From positions 1 to 64,000 of the forward strand of contig JBFLWY010000002.1 of assembly GCA_040757355.1 (NCBI GenBank): DNA of 64,000 nucleotides, given 5' to 3'. Within the stretch, counting starts at the first letter, position 1. Every line of letters begins with the position of its first letter. The DNA is from DTYU01 sp040757355. GTDB taxonomy: Bacteria > Bacillota > Desulfotomaculia > Desulfotomaculales > Ammonificaceae. The notes beneath the pieces were generated by a model. It ran no database searches, was not told the origin of the DNA, and was given only the letters and a program-made list of their open reading frames with translations. A program made the position numbers and the translations under genes. This document shows, piece after piece, positions 18,358 to 25,755 of the stretch.

Positions 18358-19905
18358 TTGCCGCCGGTCGTCACGAAAACCGATGTCCCCGCTCCGGTGG
18401 GTAGGATAGAAATCAAACCGGGAAGAGACCACAGTCCAGCTGCACTCGCCGTGCCGCTTTCCTACTACTTGCAACGCGCTGGCGAGGTCCTCTGCCTCGG
18501 GATACTCGACCTCGCGGCCCTCGGCCTGAGCTTCGCCGCGGCGCTTATGATCCGGCTTGAGATCCTGCCGCGTCTGTGGTCCGGGCTCGGGAGCGGCCTT
18601 CCTGCAGGCTTTAGCTCCCACTACTGGTGGTTCGCAGCCGTAAGTATCGCCTTCCTGGCTTATGAAAGGCTTTACACCCGGCGGTTCTCCTTCTGGCGGG
18701 AGTGCGGTGCCATTTCCAAAGCCCTGACCCTTGCCATGCTTCTTATCCTCTCCATCGTCTCTTTAGGAAAACTGAGCGGCGAGGTCTCCAGGGCCGTTCT
18801 GACCTTCGCCTTTCTCGGCAGCCTGGTTCTGGTTCCTGCCTCCCGGTATGCTGGTAAATCCTGGCTCTACCGCTACCCCTTCTGGCGGCGGCAGGTGCTC
18901 ATCCTTGGCGCGGGTAAAACAGGCTGCCTCATAGCCGAGGCGCTCTTGCGCGACCGTTACCGCGGTTACACCGTCTGCGGCTTCCTTGACGACGACCCCG
19001 CCAAACACCGCCCAGGCGTACCGGTAAATGGGACAACCTTTCCTGTCCTGGGCGGCTTCCGTGACAGCGACCGGGCGATGGCCGCCACCGGCTCCTACGA
19101 CCTGATCGTGGCCGCTCCGGGGATGCCGCCGAACCAGCTTGTCGGCCTCGTGAATAGACTCCACCGGCAAGCGCCTTCGGTCCTGGTGGTCCCTGACCTC
19201 TTCGGGATGCCGGTTGTCGGCGCCGAGGCCGATCACCTCTTTCAGGAAAGGACGCTCGTCTTCCGGGTCAGGAACAACCTGGCCAGCCCCTTGAACCGTT
19301 TCGTCAAGCGCACCTTCGACCTTGTTGCCGGGGCTGCCATCCTTTCCCTTACCGCCCCGCTGCTCGCCGTACTCGCGCTGGCGGTAAAGCTTGACTCCCC
19401 CGGCCCGGTCCTTTTCAGGCACCGGCGTATCGGCCACCGGGGAAAGACCTTTACCTGTTTCAAGTTCCGCACTATGTACACAAATAATGAAGAGATTCTC
19501 CAAAAACACCTGGCGCAAAACCCGGCCGCCGCCGAGGAATGGCAGCTTTATTACAAGCTGAAAAACTATGACCCGCGGGTTACCCGCGTAGGGCGGTTTT
19601 TCCGGAAGTTTAGCCTGGACGAAGTGCCGCAGCTTATAAACGTCCTCAAAGGCGAGATGAGCCTCGTCGGCCCGCGGCCCTACCTTCCGCGGGAGCGCAG
19701 CGAAATCGGCTACCTGGCCGACAGCATCTTCATCGCCCGGCCCGGGATGACCGGCCTCTGGCAGGTGAGCGGCCGCAACGAACATACCTTTGACGAGCGC
19801 GTCCGGCTCGAAGCCTGGTACATACATAACTGGTCGCTCTGGCTCGACCTTACCCTGCTCCTGCGGACCATCGGCGTGGTATTAACACGCCGCGGGGCTT
19901 ATTAG
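18358..19905 (+). CDS. Polyprenyl-phosphate sugar-1-phosphate transferase (WbaP-type initiating enzyme)
   Basis: 515 residues. An N-terminal membrane region of four to five helices, a CoA-binding-like nucleotide domain (VLILGAGKTGCLIAEALL, GFLDDDPAKHR), then the catalytic transferase: one helix (AAILSLTAPLLAVLALAV), HRRIGHRGKTFTCFKFRTMY, SLDEVPQLINVLKGEMSLVG-PRPYLPRE, and the C-terminal GLWQVSGRN block. It transfers a sugar-phosphate from a UDP-sugar to undecaprenyl phosphate, the first membrane step of EPS synthesis. TTG start at 18358 with CGGAGGG 8 bp upstream; no closer ATG fits. Confidence 0.92.
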   Translation: MPPVVTKTDVPAPVGRIEIKPGRDHSPAALAVPLSYYLQRAGEVLCLGILDLAALGLSFAAALMIRLEILPRLWSGLGSGLPAGFSSHYWWFAAVSIAFLAYERLYTRRFSFWRECGAISKALTLAMLLILSIVSLGKLSGEVSRAVLTFAFLGSLVLVPASRYAGKSWLYRYPFWRRQVLILGAGKTGCLIAEALLRDRYRGYTVCGFLDDDPAKHRPGVPVNGTTFPVLGGFRDSDRAMAATGSYDLIVAAPGMPPNQLVGLVNRLHRQAPSVLVVPDLFGMPVVGAEADHLFQERTLVFRVRNNLASPLNRFVKRTFDLVAGAAILSLTAPLLAVLALAVKLDSPGPVLFRHRRIGHRGKTFTCFKFRTMYTNNEEILQKHLAQNPAAAEEWQLYYKLKNYDPRVTRVGRFFRKFSLDEVPQLINVLKGEMSLVGPRPYLPRERSEIGYLADSIFIARPGMTGLWQVSGRNEHTFDERVRLEAWYIHNWSLWLDLTLLLRTIGVVLTRRGAY

Positions 19906-19915
19906 ACCGGCTGCC

Positions 19916-20152
19916 CAACTTCGAACTTCGAACTATCCAACTTCGAACTTCGAACTATCCAACTTCGAACTTCGAACTATCCAACTTCGAACTAACTATC
20001 CCGCCACGGCGCCTATTAAACCCCCGCCGGTTTATAGTATACTATAACTGAACCTTGAACGCCGAACGTAGAACGGACCCCAAAGGCCTGCCTGTGCCAA
20101 CGGCAGACAGGTCCATCCCTTAAGCCTTAACGTTGAACGTCGAACCGTGAAA
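19916..20152 (+). repeat. Composite repeat block at the EPS/TA boundary
   Basis: Three tandem copies of ACTTCGAACTTCGAACTATC (19916-19980), an AT-rich promoter-like stretch, then GAAC heptads, a GGACC core with short nested hairpin (20075-20115), CCCTTAAGCCTTAA and two heptads before the SD of the first TA operon. Confidence 0.9.
20034..20047 (+). promoter_or_regulatory. Perfect palindrome overlapping a TATACT -10-like box
   Basis: TATAGTATACTATA is a 14-bp perfect palindrome containing TATACT at 20038-20043. TTAAAC 16 bp upstream could act as a -35. It lies about 120 bp before the first TA module. A TA-autorepressor operator is a reasonable but untested reading; a similar TATAGTATACTA occurs at ~61232. 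Confidence 0.4.
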
Positions 20153-20164
20153 GGAGTTTAAAAC

Positions 20165-20350
20165 GTGAACGTGATAAAACAAACGGCCATCGAAGCTATT
20201 AAACGACTTCCTGACGGATGTTCCTTAGAGGACATCATGTATCAGATCTACTTCATTTCTCAAGTGTTCGAAGGTTTAAAGGACGCCGAGGAAGGCCGAA
20301 CAGTCTCAAGCGAGGAACTTCTGAGCAGAATCGAACAATGGGCAAAGTAA
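20165..20350 (+). CDS. Small antitoxin of a ParDE/RelBE-like pair
   Basis: 61 residues (KQTAIEAIKRLPDGCSLEDI, ending LLSRIEQWAK). It matches the pattern of short helical antitoxins (RLPDxxSxEDIMxxIYF) that precede ParE/RelE toxins. GTG start at 20165 behind AAAGGAG. Overlaps the toxin gene by 13 bp, so the two are translationally coupled. Expected to neutralise the partner and repress the operon. Confidence 0.75.
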   Translation: MNVIKQTAIEAIKRLPDGCSLEDIMYQIYFISQVFEGLKDAEEGRTVSSEELLSRIEQWAK

Positions 20351-20655
20351 CCTGGACCGAACGTGGCGTTAGAAATCTACGGAGTATTTTCGAGTATATC
20401 GCCGTAGATTCCGAAATTTATGCAGCCCGGTTTATAAGATCAATCATAGAAGCAAGCGAAAAGCTCACCAGCTTCCCGTTGATGGGCCGGGTAGCTCCTG
20501 AATTTGCGGCCTACGGCCTGCGAGAGGTTCTCTTTAAGAACTATCGAATTGTGTACCGTGCCGTTGAAGATTGGTCCATAATTGAAATAATAGCTGTAGT
20601 CCACGCCTCCCGTGACCTGTTGAAGCTTGCACGCGACGAATGGGAGCTACAATGA
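20338..20655 (+). CDS. ParE/RelE-superfamily toxin
   Basis: 105 residues. Characteristic features: VTWTERGVRNLRSIFEYIA at the N-terminus, FPLMGRVAPEF in the middle, LREVLFKNYRIVYRAVE and a C-terminal VVHASRDLLKL. These are the ParE/RelE fold strands and the usual HxxR tail. Members either poison gyrase or cut mRNA at the ribosome; sequence alone does not separate them. Start ATG 20338 inside the antitoxin gene. Complete. Confidence 0.85.
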   Translation: MGKVTWTERGVRNLRSIFEYIAVDSEIYAARFIRSIIEASEKLTSFPLMGRVAPEFAAYGLREVLFKNYRIVYRAVEDWSIIEIIAVVHASRDLLKLARDEWELQ

Positions 20656-20660
20656 ACGAT

Positions 20661-20797
20661 TAAACGCCGAACCCCGAACGCAGAACGCCGAACTTCGAAC
20701 TTCGAACTAACAAACTTCGAACTAATAAAATTCGAACTATCCAACTTCGAACTTCGAACTATGAACGAGGGGGAAGTCGAACGCCGAACGGAGGTAA
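20661..20797 (+). repeat. Heptad array
   Basis: CGAACGCAGAACGCCGAAC followed by CTTCGAA-type units with CTAACAAA and CTATCCAA spacers, ending in ACGCCGAACGGAGGTAAG, where the last heptad abuts the SD of the next antitoxin. No GGACC core in this copy. Confidence 0.85.
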
Positions 20798-20805
20798 GAA
20801 CCGAA

Positions 20806-21021
20806 ATGGCAACCCACGAATCGATAGAAAATCTCATAAAGGCGCTCCCCCCGGAACTCCAAAGGGAGGCTGAAGACTTTATCCGTTTTCTGTTGGAGAA
20901 ACGGGCCAAGAAAAGCGGGAAAAGGCTGCGCCAGGATTGGGCCGGCGCCCTCAGGGACTTTCGGGAACAGTATACCTCACTGGAACTGCAAAAAAAGGCC
21001 CTGGAGTGGCGGGGGGACTAA
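20806..21021 (+). CDS. DUF2281-like antitoxin (VapB-type)
   Basis: 71 residues beginning MATHESIENLIKALPPEL with EAEDFIRFLLEKRAKK, the short DUF2281 pattern found as VapB-type antitoxins. The Trp-rich C-terminus (QDWAGALRDFREQY, LEWRGD) is likely the toxin-binding part. ATG 20806 follows GGAGGTAAG; the preceding in-frame codons are repeat-derived. The PIN toxin gene starts 2 bp after its stop. Confidence 0.8.
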   Translation: MATHESIENLIKALPPELQREAEDFIRFLLEKRAKKSGKRLRQDWAGALRDFREQYTSLELQKKALEWRGD

Positions 21022-21023
21022 AC

Positions 21024-21422
21024 TTGTATCTCGTAGATACCAACATATGGCTCGAACGGCTATTAGACCAGGCCAAATCCCAGGAGGTAGGCAAATTCCT
21101 GGATAGCGTTCCGTCGGAGCACCTCTTTATCACCGATTTCGCCTTCCATTCTATAGGGGTTGTCCTGGGCAGGCTTGGCCGGCTGGAAGCCTTCCTGCAG
21201 TTTACCCGTGACGGCTTTATAGACGGTGCGGTTTCTTTGGTTCACTTGGAACCGGCCGACATGGAGTGTGTAGTTTCTGTAAAGGAGAAATTCGGCCTCG
21301 ACTTCGACGACGCTTACCAGTATGCAGCGGCCGAGAAATACGGCCTCGTTTTGGTGAGTTTCGATGCGGACTTTGACCGAACCGACCGGGGCAGAAAAAC
21401 CCCCGCCGAAGCCTTACCATAA
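21024..21422 (+). CDS. PIN-domain ribonuclease toxin (VapC-like)
   Basis: 132 residues. The PIN start LYLVDTNIWLERLL carries the first acidic residue; FGLDFDDAYQYAAAEKYGLVLVSFDADFD carries the C-terminal acidic cluster. VapC toxins cut tRNA or rRNA using Mg2+ held by these residues. TTG 21024 is the best start: it directly precedes YLVDTN and has GGGGGGA upstream, within the antitoxin's last codons. Complete, coupled to the DUF2281 antitoxin. Confidence 0.85.
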   Translation: MYLVDTNIWLERLLDQAKSQEVGKFLDSVPSEHLFITDFAFHSIGVVLGRLGRLEAFLQFTRDGFIDGAVSLVHLEPADMECVVSVKEKFGLDFDDAYQYAAAEKYGLVLVSFDADFDRTDRGRKTPAEALP

Positions 21423-21695
21423 CCTTGAACCTTGAACCTTGAACGTTGAACGTTAAACCTTGAACGTTGAACGGACCCCCAAGGCCTGCCTGTGCGTTGC
21501 ACCTGCCTGCGCCGCCTGCCTGTGCGTGTTCGCACGCAGACAGGCAGTCGCGGCAGGCAGGCGCAGACAGGTCCATCAGTATAAGCCTAACTTCGAATTT
21601 CGAACTATCTAAACTTCGAACTATCCAACTTCGAACTTCGAACTAACAAACTTCGAACTATCTAACTTCGAACTAATAAAAAACGAAAAAGGAGG
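21423..21695 (+). repeat. Composite repeat with long nested hairpin
   Basis: GAAC heptads, GGACC (21473-21477), the ~90-bp nested palindrome that appears identical to the 12888-12989 copy, GGTCC (21570-21574), linker ATCAGTATAAGCCTAA, then CTTCGAA heptads with CTATCTAA/CTAACAAA spacers to the next SD AAAGGAGGG. Confidence 0.92.
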
Positions 21696-21702
21696 GTCAA
21701 AG

Positions 21703-21921
21703 ATGGCCTTAGAAGAAATCCTTTCGAAGATTCAAAAACTGCCCAAAGGAGAAAGAAAAAAGCTACTCAAGGAACTCGAGCGTCTGGAGTTAGGCGAAAA
21801 GAAGGCTGCAGAGCGATTCGAAAAGGCTGCCGGTTCCTGGCCTGACCTCGATGCAGAAAACTTTGTGGCCGAAATATACGCCCGGAGACTGGGCAGCCGG
21901 AGAACCGAAGCAGAATGGTAA
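21703..21921 (+). CDS. Small antitoxin partnered with VapC
   Basis: 72 residues, mostly helical and charged (LEEILSKIQKLPKGERKKLL). The C-terminal part (SWPDLDAENFVAEIYARRL) resembles the toxin-wrapping tail of VapB antitoxins. ATG 21703 behind AAAGGAGGG. Its last 7 bp overlap the PIN gene. I do not recognise a named DNA-binding fold. Confidence 0.7.
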   Translation: MALEEILSKIQKLPKGERKKLLKELERLELGEKKAAERFEKAAGSWPDLDAENFVAEIYARRLGSRRTEAEW

Positions 21922-22310
21922 CCGCCAAATACCTGGTTGACACAGATTGGGCCGTGTACTTTTTACGCGGTAGAGAGCCGTATGTTTCGATCTTGAAAAA
22001 GTACCGCAAAGAAGGACTGACAATTAGCATTATTTCAGTCGCAGAGCTTTATGAAGGAGTCTACCGTGCTTCGGACCCACCTTCAAGAGAACAAGGCTTA
22101 TTGAAGTTTCTGGAGACTCTGACAGTATTAGAAGTAGACCATGATCTGGCGCGTACCTTTGGGCGACTTAGGGCGGAACTCAGAAAACAGGGCCTGACGG
22201 TAGCCGATATGGATCTTCTTATCGGTAGCACGGCGATCTTTCACAACTTGGTACTGTTAACCGATAACCGGAGACACTATGAGAAAATCCCCGGTATACA
22301 ACTATGTTGA
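21915..22310 (+). CDS. VapC PIN-domain toxin
   Basis: 131 residues with a complete PIN layout: YLVDTDWAVYFLRG (first Asp pair), SIISVAELYEGVYRA (conserved Glu), GLTVADMDLLIGSTAIFHNLVLLTDNRRHYEKIPG (distal acidic residues and the TDN motif). An endoribonuclease held inactive by the preceding antitoxin. ATG 21915 overlaps the antitoxin stop. The TGA stop lies right before the next heptad array. Confidence 0.9.
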   Translation: MVTAKYLVDTDWAVYFLRGREPYVSILKKYRKEGLTISIISVAELYEGVYRASDPPSREQGLLKFLETLTVLEVDHDLARTFGRLRAELRKQGLTVADMDLLIGSTAIFHNLVLLTDNRRHYEKIPGIQLC

Positions 22311-22380
22311 CCTTGAACCTTGAACCTTGAACTTCGAACTAACAAACTTCGAACTTCGAACTAACCAACTTCGAACTGTA
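22311..22380 (+). repeat. Heptad array without core
   Basis: CCTTGAACCTTGAACTTCG and CTTCGAA units with CTAACAAA/CTAACCAA spacers, between the VapC stop and the SD of the next gene. Confidence 0.85.
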
Positions 22381-22403
22381 GACTGAGAGGGGTGTGCAAG
22401 GTA

Positions 22404-22673
22404 ATGAAGGTTTTCTCTACAGTCGTCCTGCGAAAATTCTCCGACCAGTGGGTAGCTCTGTGCCTGGAAAACGGTTGCGTGGGACAGGGGACCACCCGGG
22501 AGGAAGCCGTAGAGAAGCTCAGATCCGCTGTTTCTTCCATAGTGGAGGCAGCACATGACGATCCGGATATATTTGTGGCACCGGTACCGATTAAGGAACT
22601 TCATGAGTTTCTGACCATCGGCGGCGTCGATCCCGTGGCCGAAACCTTTGAGCTAAGGGCCGTAAATGCCTAA
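22404..22673 (+). CDS. Solitary HicB-like protein
   Basis: 89 residues. The N-terminal half follows the HicB fold (FSDQWVALCLENGCVGQGTTREEAVEKLRSAV); the C-terminal half lacks an obvious DNA-binding segment. No hicA-like gene is adjacent; the next gene pair is of a different type. ATG 22404 is preferred over GTG 22392 because GAGAGGGG is properly spaced. Possibly an orphan antitoxin. Confidence 0.7.
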   Translation: MKVFSTVVLRKFSDQWVALCLENGCVGQGTTREEAVEKLRSAVSSIVEAAHDDPDIFVAPVPIKELHEFLTIGGVDPVAETFELRAVNA

Positions 22674-22720
22674 GAGTTATAATGCTTATAAGCCGGGGTT
22701 TTGAGAAAGGAGATGATATC

Positions 22721-22912
22721 TTGAGCCTTTCACAAGAGCGCTATATAGTCGACCGGAGCGGTAAAAAGCGTGAAGTGGTTCTTTCAATAGAGCGTTACCA
22801 GCAGTTGTTGGAAGACCTGCACGACTTGGCCGTTGTGGCGGAACGGCGGGAAGAAAAACCGGTCAGCCTGGCGGAAGTCAAGCAGCGGCTAAAGGAAGAT
22901 GGAATTATATAG
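22721..22912 (+). CDS. Phd/YefM-like antitoxin
   Basis: 63 residues (SLSQERYIVDRSGKKREVVL, SIERYQQLLEDLHDL), the pattern of the short antitoxins that precede RelE-type toxins. TTG 22721 has AAAGGAGATG 5 bp upstream, a better start than ATG 22682, which lies before that SD. Overlaps the toxin by 14 bp. Confidence 0.75.
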   Translation: MSLSQERYIVDRSGKKREVVLSIERYQQLLEDLHDLAVVAERREEKPVSLAEVKQRLKEDGII

Positions 22913-23165
22913 CATCTACCTTAAACCATCTGCGGAAAAAGACTTGCGCCGGCTTCCGAAACCTGTTATCGCGCGTGTATTAGCCCTGATAGAAGGTTTA
23001 CAGTCGGAACCGTTTCCGCGAAAAGCGGCTAAATTGACCGGAACCGAGCGGCTTTATCGTGTCCGGGCCGGCGATTACCGGCTTATCTACGGGGTGGATA
23101 CGGATACGCGGCAGGTAACAATTCACTACATACATCACCGCAGAGAAGTATACCGCCGGATATAA
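22899..23165 (+). CDS. RelE/ParE-family mRNA interferase
   Basis: 88 residues with a classical RelE layout: YLKPSAEKDLRRLPKPV, then KAAKLTGTERLYRVRAGDYRLIYGVD and the C-terminal VTIHYIHHRREVYRR, where the Arg and His residues of RelE catalysis lie. Cleaves mRNA in the ribosomal A site in characterised members. ATG 22899, coupled to the antitoxin. Complete. Confidence 0.9.
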   Translation: MELYSIYLKPSAEKDLRRLPKPVIARVLALIEGLQSEPFPRKAAKLTGTERLYRVRAGDYRLIYGVDTDTRQVTIHYIHHRREVYRRI

Positions 23166-23195
23166 CGTAGAACGTAGAACGTAGAACGCCAACGC
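23166..23195 (+). repeat. Short heptad array
   Basis: Three CGTAGAA units and one CGCCAAC unit between the RelE stop and the next SD AGAGGTGAG. Confidence 0.8.
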
Positions 23196-23212
23196 AAAAA
23201 GAGGTGAGTCAT

Positions 23213-23437
23213 ATGGGACTCGAAAAGACAAGAGACGAATTGCTCCTAAAACAAATCAGCACCTTAGAACGTGAAGTAGAGCGTCTCAAGCGGAACCTTC
23301 TTCATAATCTAGCTGCAAAGACCGGCCGAAAAAAAGCTAAACCCTCTCTGTTTGGAAGCGTCCGGAGCGGCGACATTGCCGATGAAGAGATCCAAAAGGC
23401 AAAGACGGCGCTGTTTAGAGACCTAGCGGATCTGTAG
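23213..23437 (+). CDS. Antitoxin of a broken VapBC pair
   Basis: 74 residues. A helical, coiled-coil-like N-terminus (KTRDELLLKQISTLEREVER) and a C-terminal segment (IADEEIQKAKTALFRDLADL) of the kind that occupies a toxin cleft. ATG 23213 is positioned after AAGAGGTGAG. The partner PIN gene follows after 17 bp but has lost its C-terminus, so this gene is probably an intact antitoxin without an active toxin. Confidence 0.65.
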   Translation: MGLEKTRDELLLKQISTLEREVERLKRNLLHNLAAKTGRKKAKPSLFGSVRSGDIADEEIQKAKTALFRDLADL

Positions 23438-23454
23438 CACCTATGGGGGAAGAT

Positions 23455-23781
23455 ATGCTGTATGTTCTCGATACCCATGTGCTCATCTGGTATTTCACCG
23501 GTAGTAGACGCCTTAAACAGCAGCTTAAAGAACTCATTGATCATGTTCGGTCAGAGGGTGGACATCTGTTAATCCCTACGATAGTGCTGGCTGAAGCAAT
23601 GGACATCGCCGAAAAAGGTCGTGTACACTTTGACTTCACCGAAATGTACCGGTTGATCAAGAAAGAACCAGAGTTCGAAATCGTCAGCTTCAGCCCGGAT
23701 ATCCTTGAAGAGGCAGCGCGGTCCGGTCGGCTACCGAGGTCCAGTCCCATCTCTACGTCGCCCTGGACCAAGACTATATAA
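23455..23781 (+). pseudogene. PIN-domain toxin fused to a four-helix-bundle gene fragment
   Basis: The first ~87 residues are a normal PIN start (MLYVLDTHVLIWYFTG, IPTIVLAEAMDIAEKG, FEIVSFSPDILEEAA). At ~23718 the sequence switches to the 3' part of a four-helix-bundle gene: 23719-23871 matches 31192-31343 almost base for base. It is read out of frame (RSGRLPRSSPISTSPWTKTI), so the C-terminal PIN acidic residues are missing. A toxin inactivated by recombination. Confidence 0.85.
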
Positions 23782-23871
23782 GCGAAACTGCGTTTGCCGA
23801 ATTGTACAGACAAACGGAGGAAGTTAAAAAAACGATTTACGGCTTTATGCGCTACCTGCGCTCCAACCCTA
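23719..23871 (+). pseudogene. 3' fragment of a four-helix-bundle protein gene
   Basis: In its own frame this encodes ATEVQSHLYVALDQDYISET then AFAELYRQTEEVKKTIYGF and MRYLRSNPK, i.e. the last ~50 residues of the protein encoded intact at 30972-31346. It lacks the first two-thirds and runs into heptad repeat at its 3' end. Confidence 0.88.
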
Positions 23872-24050
23872 AACGCCGAACGTCGAACGCCGAACCTTGA
23901 ACCTTGAACCTTGAACGTTGAACGGACCCTCAAGGTCCATCAGTATAAGGCTAACTTCGAACTTCGAACTAACCAACTTCGAACTATCCAACTTTGAACT
24001 ATCCAACTTCGAACTAACCAACTTCGAACTTCGAACTATTATAACGAGGT
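23872..24050 (+). repeat. Composite heptad-hairpin repeat
   Basis: CGCCGAA/CGTCGAA/CCTTGAA heptads, core GGACCCTCAAGGTCC, linker ATCAGTATAAGGCTAA, then CTTCGAA heptads spaced by CTAACCAA and CTATCCAA, ending TATTATAACGAGGTG. A clear example of the full architecture. Confidence 0.93.
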
Positions 24051-24058
24051 GAAAAAAA

Positions 24059-24361
24059 ATGGCCACCGAAAAAAAGGACCTGAACGAACTCCTGCGGCTT
24101 GCCAGCCAGCTTCCGGAGGAGCAACAACTAGAACTTATCACCAAGTTGTCCTTACGCCTCCGCGTTAAAGGTAAAAGAGAAGATACCGGCAAACGATTGC
24201 CTGCTGCCAAAGAAGCACTCTTGGAAAAGACAAAGGGAGCCTGGGCCAACAATCCTGAAATAGAACGCGCGCTTGCAGAACTCAATATTCTTACATATCG
24301 TCAATCACTGCCTGGGAGATCGAATACGGTGCCTGTCGCGCCGGGCGCCCTTCAGATCTAA
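24059..24361 (+). CDS. Antitoxin (MATEKK family), C-terminus run-on into toxin sequence
   Basis: Up to 100 residues. The N-terminus MATEKKDLNELLRLASQLPE is shared with the antitoxins at 24734 and 29983, all behind the same TTATAACGAGGTG leader. From about residue 80 the frame passes into sequence that, in another frame, encodes a PIN toxin body, so the native C-terminus has probably been lost in the same deletion that removed the toxin's start. Confidence 0.7.
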   Translation: MATEKKDLNELLRLASQLPEEQQLELITKLSLRLRVKGKREDTGKRLPAAKEALLEKTKGAWANNPEIERALAELNILTYRQSLPGRSNTVPVAPGALQI

Positions 24362-24576
24362 CGGATATTTTGGGGCTGGTCGAAGTGTTGCCTTTTGACC
24401 TGGAAGATGCGCGCGTAGCTGCAAAAGTACACGCGGAACTTAAATCGTGCAACCAGGAAATAGGCATCCGGGACGTCTTTATCGCCGGAACCTGCCTGGC
24501 AAATGGTCTGCCTCTTTTAACCGTCAACGTCAAGCACTTCCGGCGGGTAAGTAAATTAGAGGTAATAGAACCTTGA
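24283..24576 (+). pseudogene. VapC PIN toxin lacking its N-terminus
   Basis: Read in the frame of 24370, the sequence gives ISSITAWEIEYGACRAGRPS then a normal PIN second half: NQEIGIRDVFIAGTCLANGLPLLTVNVKHFRRV. The first ~35 residues, including the initial VDTN-type motif, are absent, and no start codon is well placed. The stop codon (EP-stop) is provided by the following heptad GAACCTTGA. An inactivated toxin. Confidence 0.8.
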
Positions 24577-24726
24577 ACGTCGAACTGTGAACCGTGAACG
24601 GACCCCAAAGGTCCATCAGCATAAGCCCAACTTCGAACTAACAAACTTCGAACTTCGAACTAATAAACTTCGAACTATCCAACTTCGAACTAACAAACTT
24701 CGAACTTCGAACTCTTGTAACGAGGT
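24571..24726 (+). repeat. Composite heptad-hairpin repeat
   Basis: Heptads, core GGACCCCAAAGGTCC, linker ATCAGCATAAGCCCAA, then CTTCGAA units spaced by CTAACAAA/CTAATAAA up to CGAGGTAAAA, the SD site of the next antitoxin. Confidence 0.93.
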
Positions 24727-24733
24727 AAAAAAA

Positions 24734-24967
24734 ATGGCCACCGAAAAAAAGAAGCTAAACGAACTCCTGCGGCTTGCCAGCCAGCTACCGAAGGAACAAC
24801 AATTAGAACTTATAGCGAAGCTATCGTTAAGCCTTCGTGCCGAAAACGTAAAGAAAAAAGAAAGACCGCTCCCGGATCCCCAAAAAGACCCGATAATGAA
24901 AATAATCGGTATTTCCGAAGTTGAACCTTTCGCCCGCGACCTCGATAGGCAACTATACGGGGAGTAA
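24734..24967 (+). CDS. Antitoxin (MATEKK family)
   Basis: 77 residues. The first 35 residues are nearly identical to those encoded at 24059 (MATEKKKLNELLRLASQLP, EQQLELIAKLSLSL), but the C-terminal toxin-contacting half differs (KIIGISEVEPFARDLDRQLY). ATG 24734 after CGAGGT. The shared N-terminus with swapped C-terminus suggests a common regulatory domain coupled to different toxins. The partner toxin downstream is truncated. Confidence 0.75.
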   Translation: MATEKKKLNELLRLASQLPKEQQLELIAKLSLSLRAENVKKKERPLPDPQKDPIMKIIGISEVEPFARDLDRQLYGE

Positions 24968-24970
24968 TTG

Positions 24971-25147
24971 ATGAGGCTGTTTGTTGAAAAGGCCAAAGAA
25001 CTGCGGCTAAAATACCAGGATAAGCCGGATATCTCGTTTACGGACCTGACTTCTATCGTAATTATGCGAGAATTAAAGATTTCACGGATTCTAACGGCAG
25101 ACGAACACTTCATCCAGGTTGGCACGAATTTCGAACTTGCTCCATAA
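24971..25147 (+). pseudogene. C-terminal half of a PIN-domain toxin
   Basis: A 58-codon frame starting ATG 24971, 3 bp after the antitoxin: it encodes MRLFVEKAKELRLKYQDK, then ISFTDLTSIVIMRELKISRI and LTADEHFIQVGTNFELAP. This is the distal half of a PIN domain (FTDxTS and TADEHF acidic motifs). The first ~70 residues are missing; the residual start is adventitious. An inactive toxin remnant beside an intact antitoxin. Confidence 0.85.
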
Positions 25148-25212
25148 CGAACCTTGAACGTCGAACGAAAAAGGAGGCAGCCATGTGTCAGAGAACCGTC
25201 CCCTGACACGCC
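25148..25212 (+). repeat. Heptads plus reverse copy of the GGGGACGG element
   Basis: AACCTTGAACGTCGAACG, then AAAAAGGAGGCAGCCATG and TGTCAGAGAACCGTCCCCTG ending ACAC. This is the reverse complement of the element that begins GTGACAGGGGACGGTTC on the right half of the window. A near-identical stretch lies at 30695-30745. Confidence 0.88.
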
Positions 25213-25384
25213 CCAGCGGTTTTTATCTACCACTCAAATAGCAACAGCCATTACAGCGGAGGCAGATGTCTTTATTACTAACGACACTGATTTGAAAAGA
25301 GTTGAAGAAATCGAAGTACTAATCCTGAACGAACTTGCAGCTCTCCGAAAAAAGGAAAGCGGCATGCCGAACCGTCAACTTTGA
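25213..25384 (+). pseudogene. Internally deleted PIN-domain toxin
   Basis: CAGCGGTTTTTATCTACCAC (25214-25233) matches the start of the intact PIN gene at 30254-30273, and CAAATAGCAACAGCCATTAC onward matches 30543 to ~30650. The ~270 bp between are missing and the two parts are in different frames. The second part still reads IATAITAEADVFITNDTDLK. No start codon is usable, since the GGGGACGG element lies immediately upstream. Confidence 0.88.
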
Positions 25385-25500
25385 AGGCCGAACCTTGAAC
25401 GGACCCCCAAAGGCCTGCCTGTGCGTGTCCGCACGCAGACAGGTCCATCAGCATAAGCCTAACTTCGAACTTCGAACTAACAAACTTCGAACTAAGTTGC
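25385..25500 (+). repeat. Composite repeat with medium nested hairpin
   Basis: GAACGGACCCCCAAAGG, nested CCTGCCTGTGCGTG/CGCACGCAGACAGG arms, GGTCC, linker ATCAGCATAAGCCTAA and CTTCGAA heptads with a CTAACAAA spacer. Confidence 0.92.
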
Positions 25501-25530
25501 TGTTATAATAAGAATGAGGTGAGACTTACT

Positions 25531-25755
25531 GTGGTAGACACAGCATCTTCTTCTCGCTTCCAAGAGGTCATCGAAATGGTCGAGACGTTACCGCCGGATG
25601 ATCAGAAGCTATTGATCGAAATCATCCGGCAGCGCTTGATCCAGCACCGGCGCGCCGAAATAGCGGCGGAGGTCCAAGAAGCCCGTCATGCGTACCAGCG
25701 GGGCGAAGTCCGCCGGGGCACGGTAGGTGACCTCATGGAGGAACTGGCAGAGTGA
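25531..25755 (+). CDS. Antitoxin of a YafQ/RelE-type pair
   Basis: 74 residues (RFQEVIEMVETLPPDDQKLL, then AEIAAEVQEARHAYQRGEVR). The LPPDDQ-LLIEII pattern is common to a family of short antitoxins next to RelE/YafQ or DUF4160 toxins. GTG 25531 is preferred: GAGGTGAG lies 6 bp upstream, whereas GTG 25519 overlaps that SD. TATAAT at 25504-25509 may be its -10. Overlaps the toxin by 4 bp (GTGA). Confidence 0.75.
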   Translation: MVDTASSSRFQEVIEMVETLPPDDQKLLIEIIRQRLIQHRRAEIAAEVQEARHAYQRGEVRRGTVGDLMEELAE

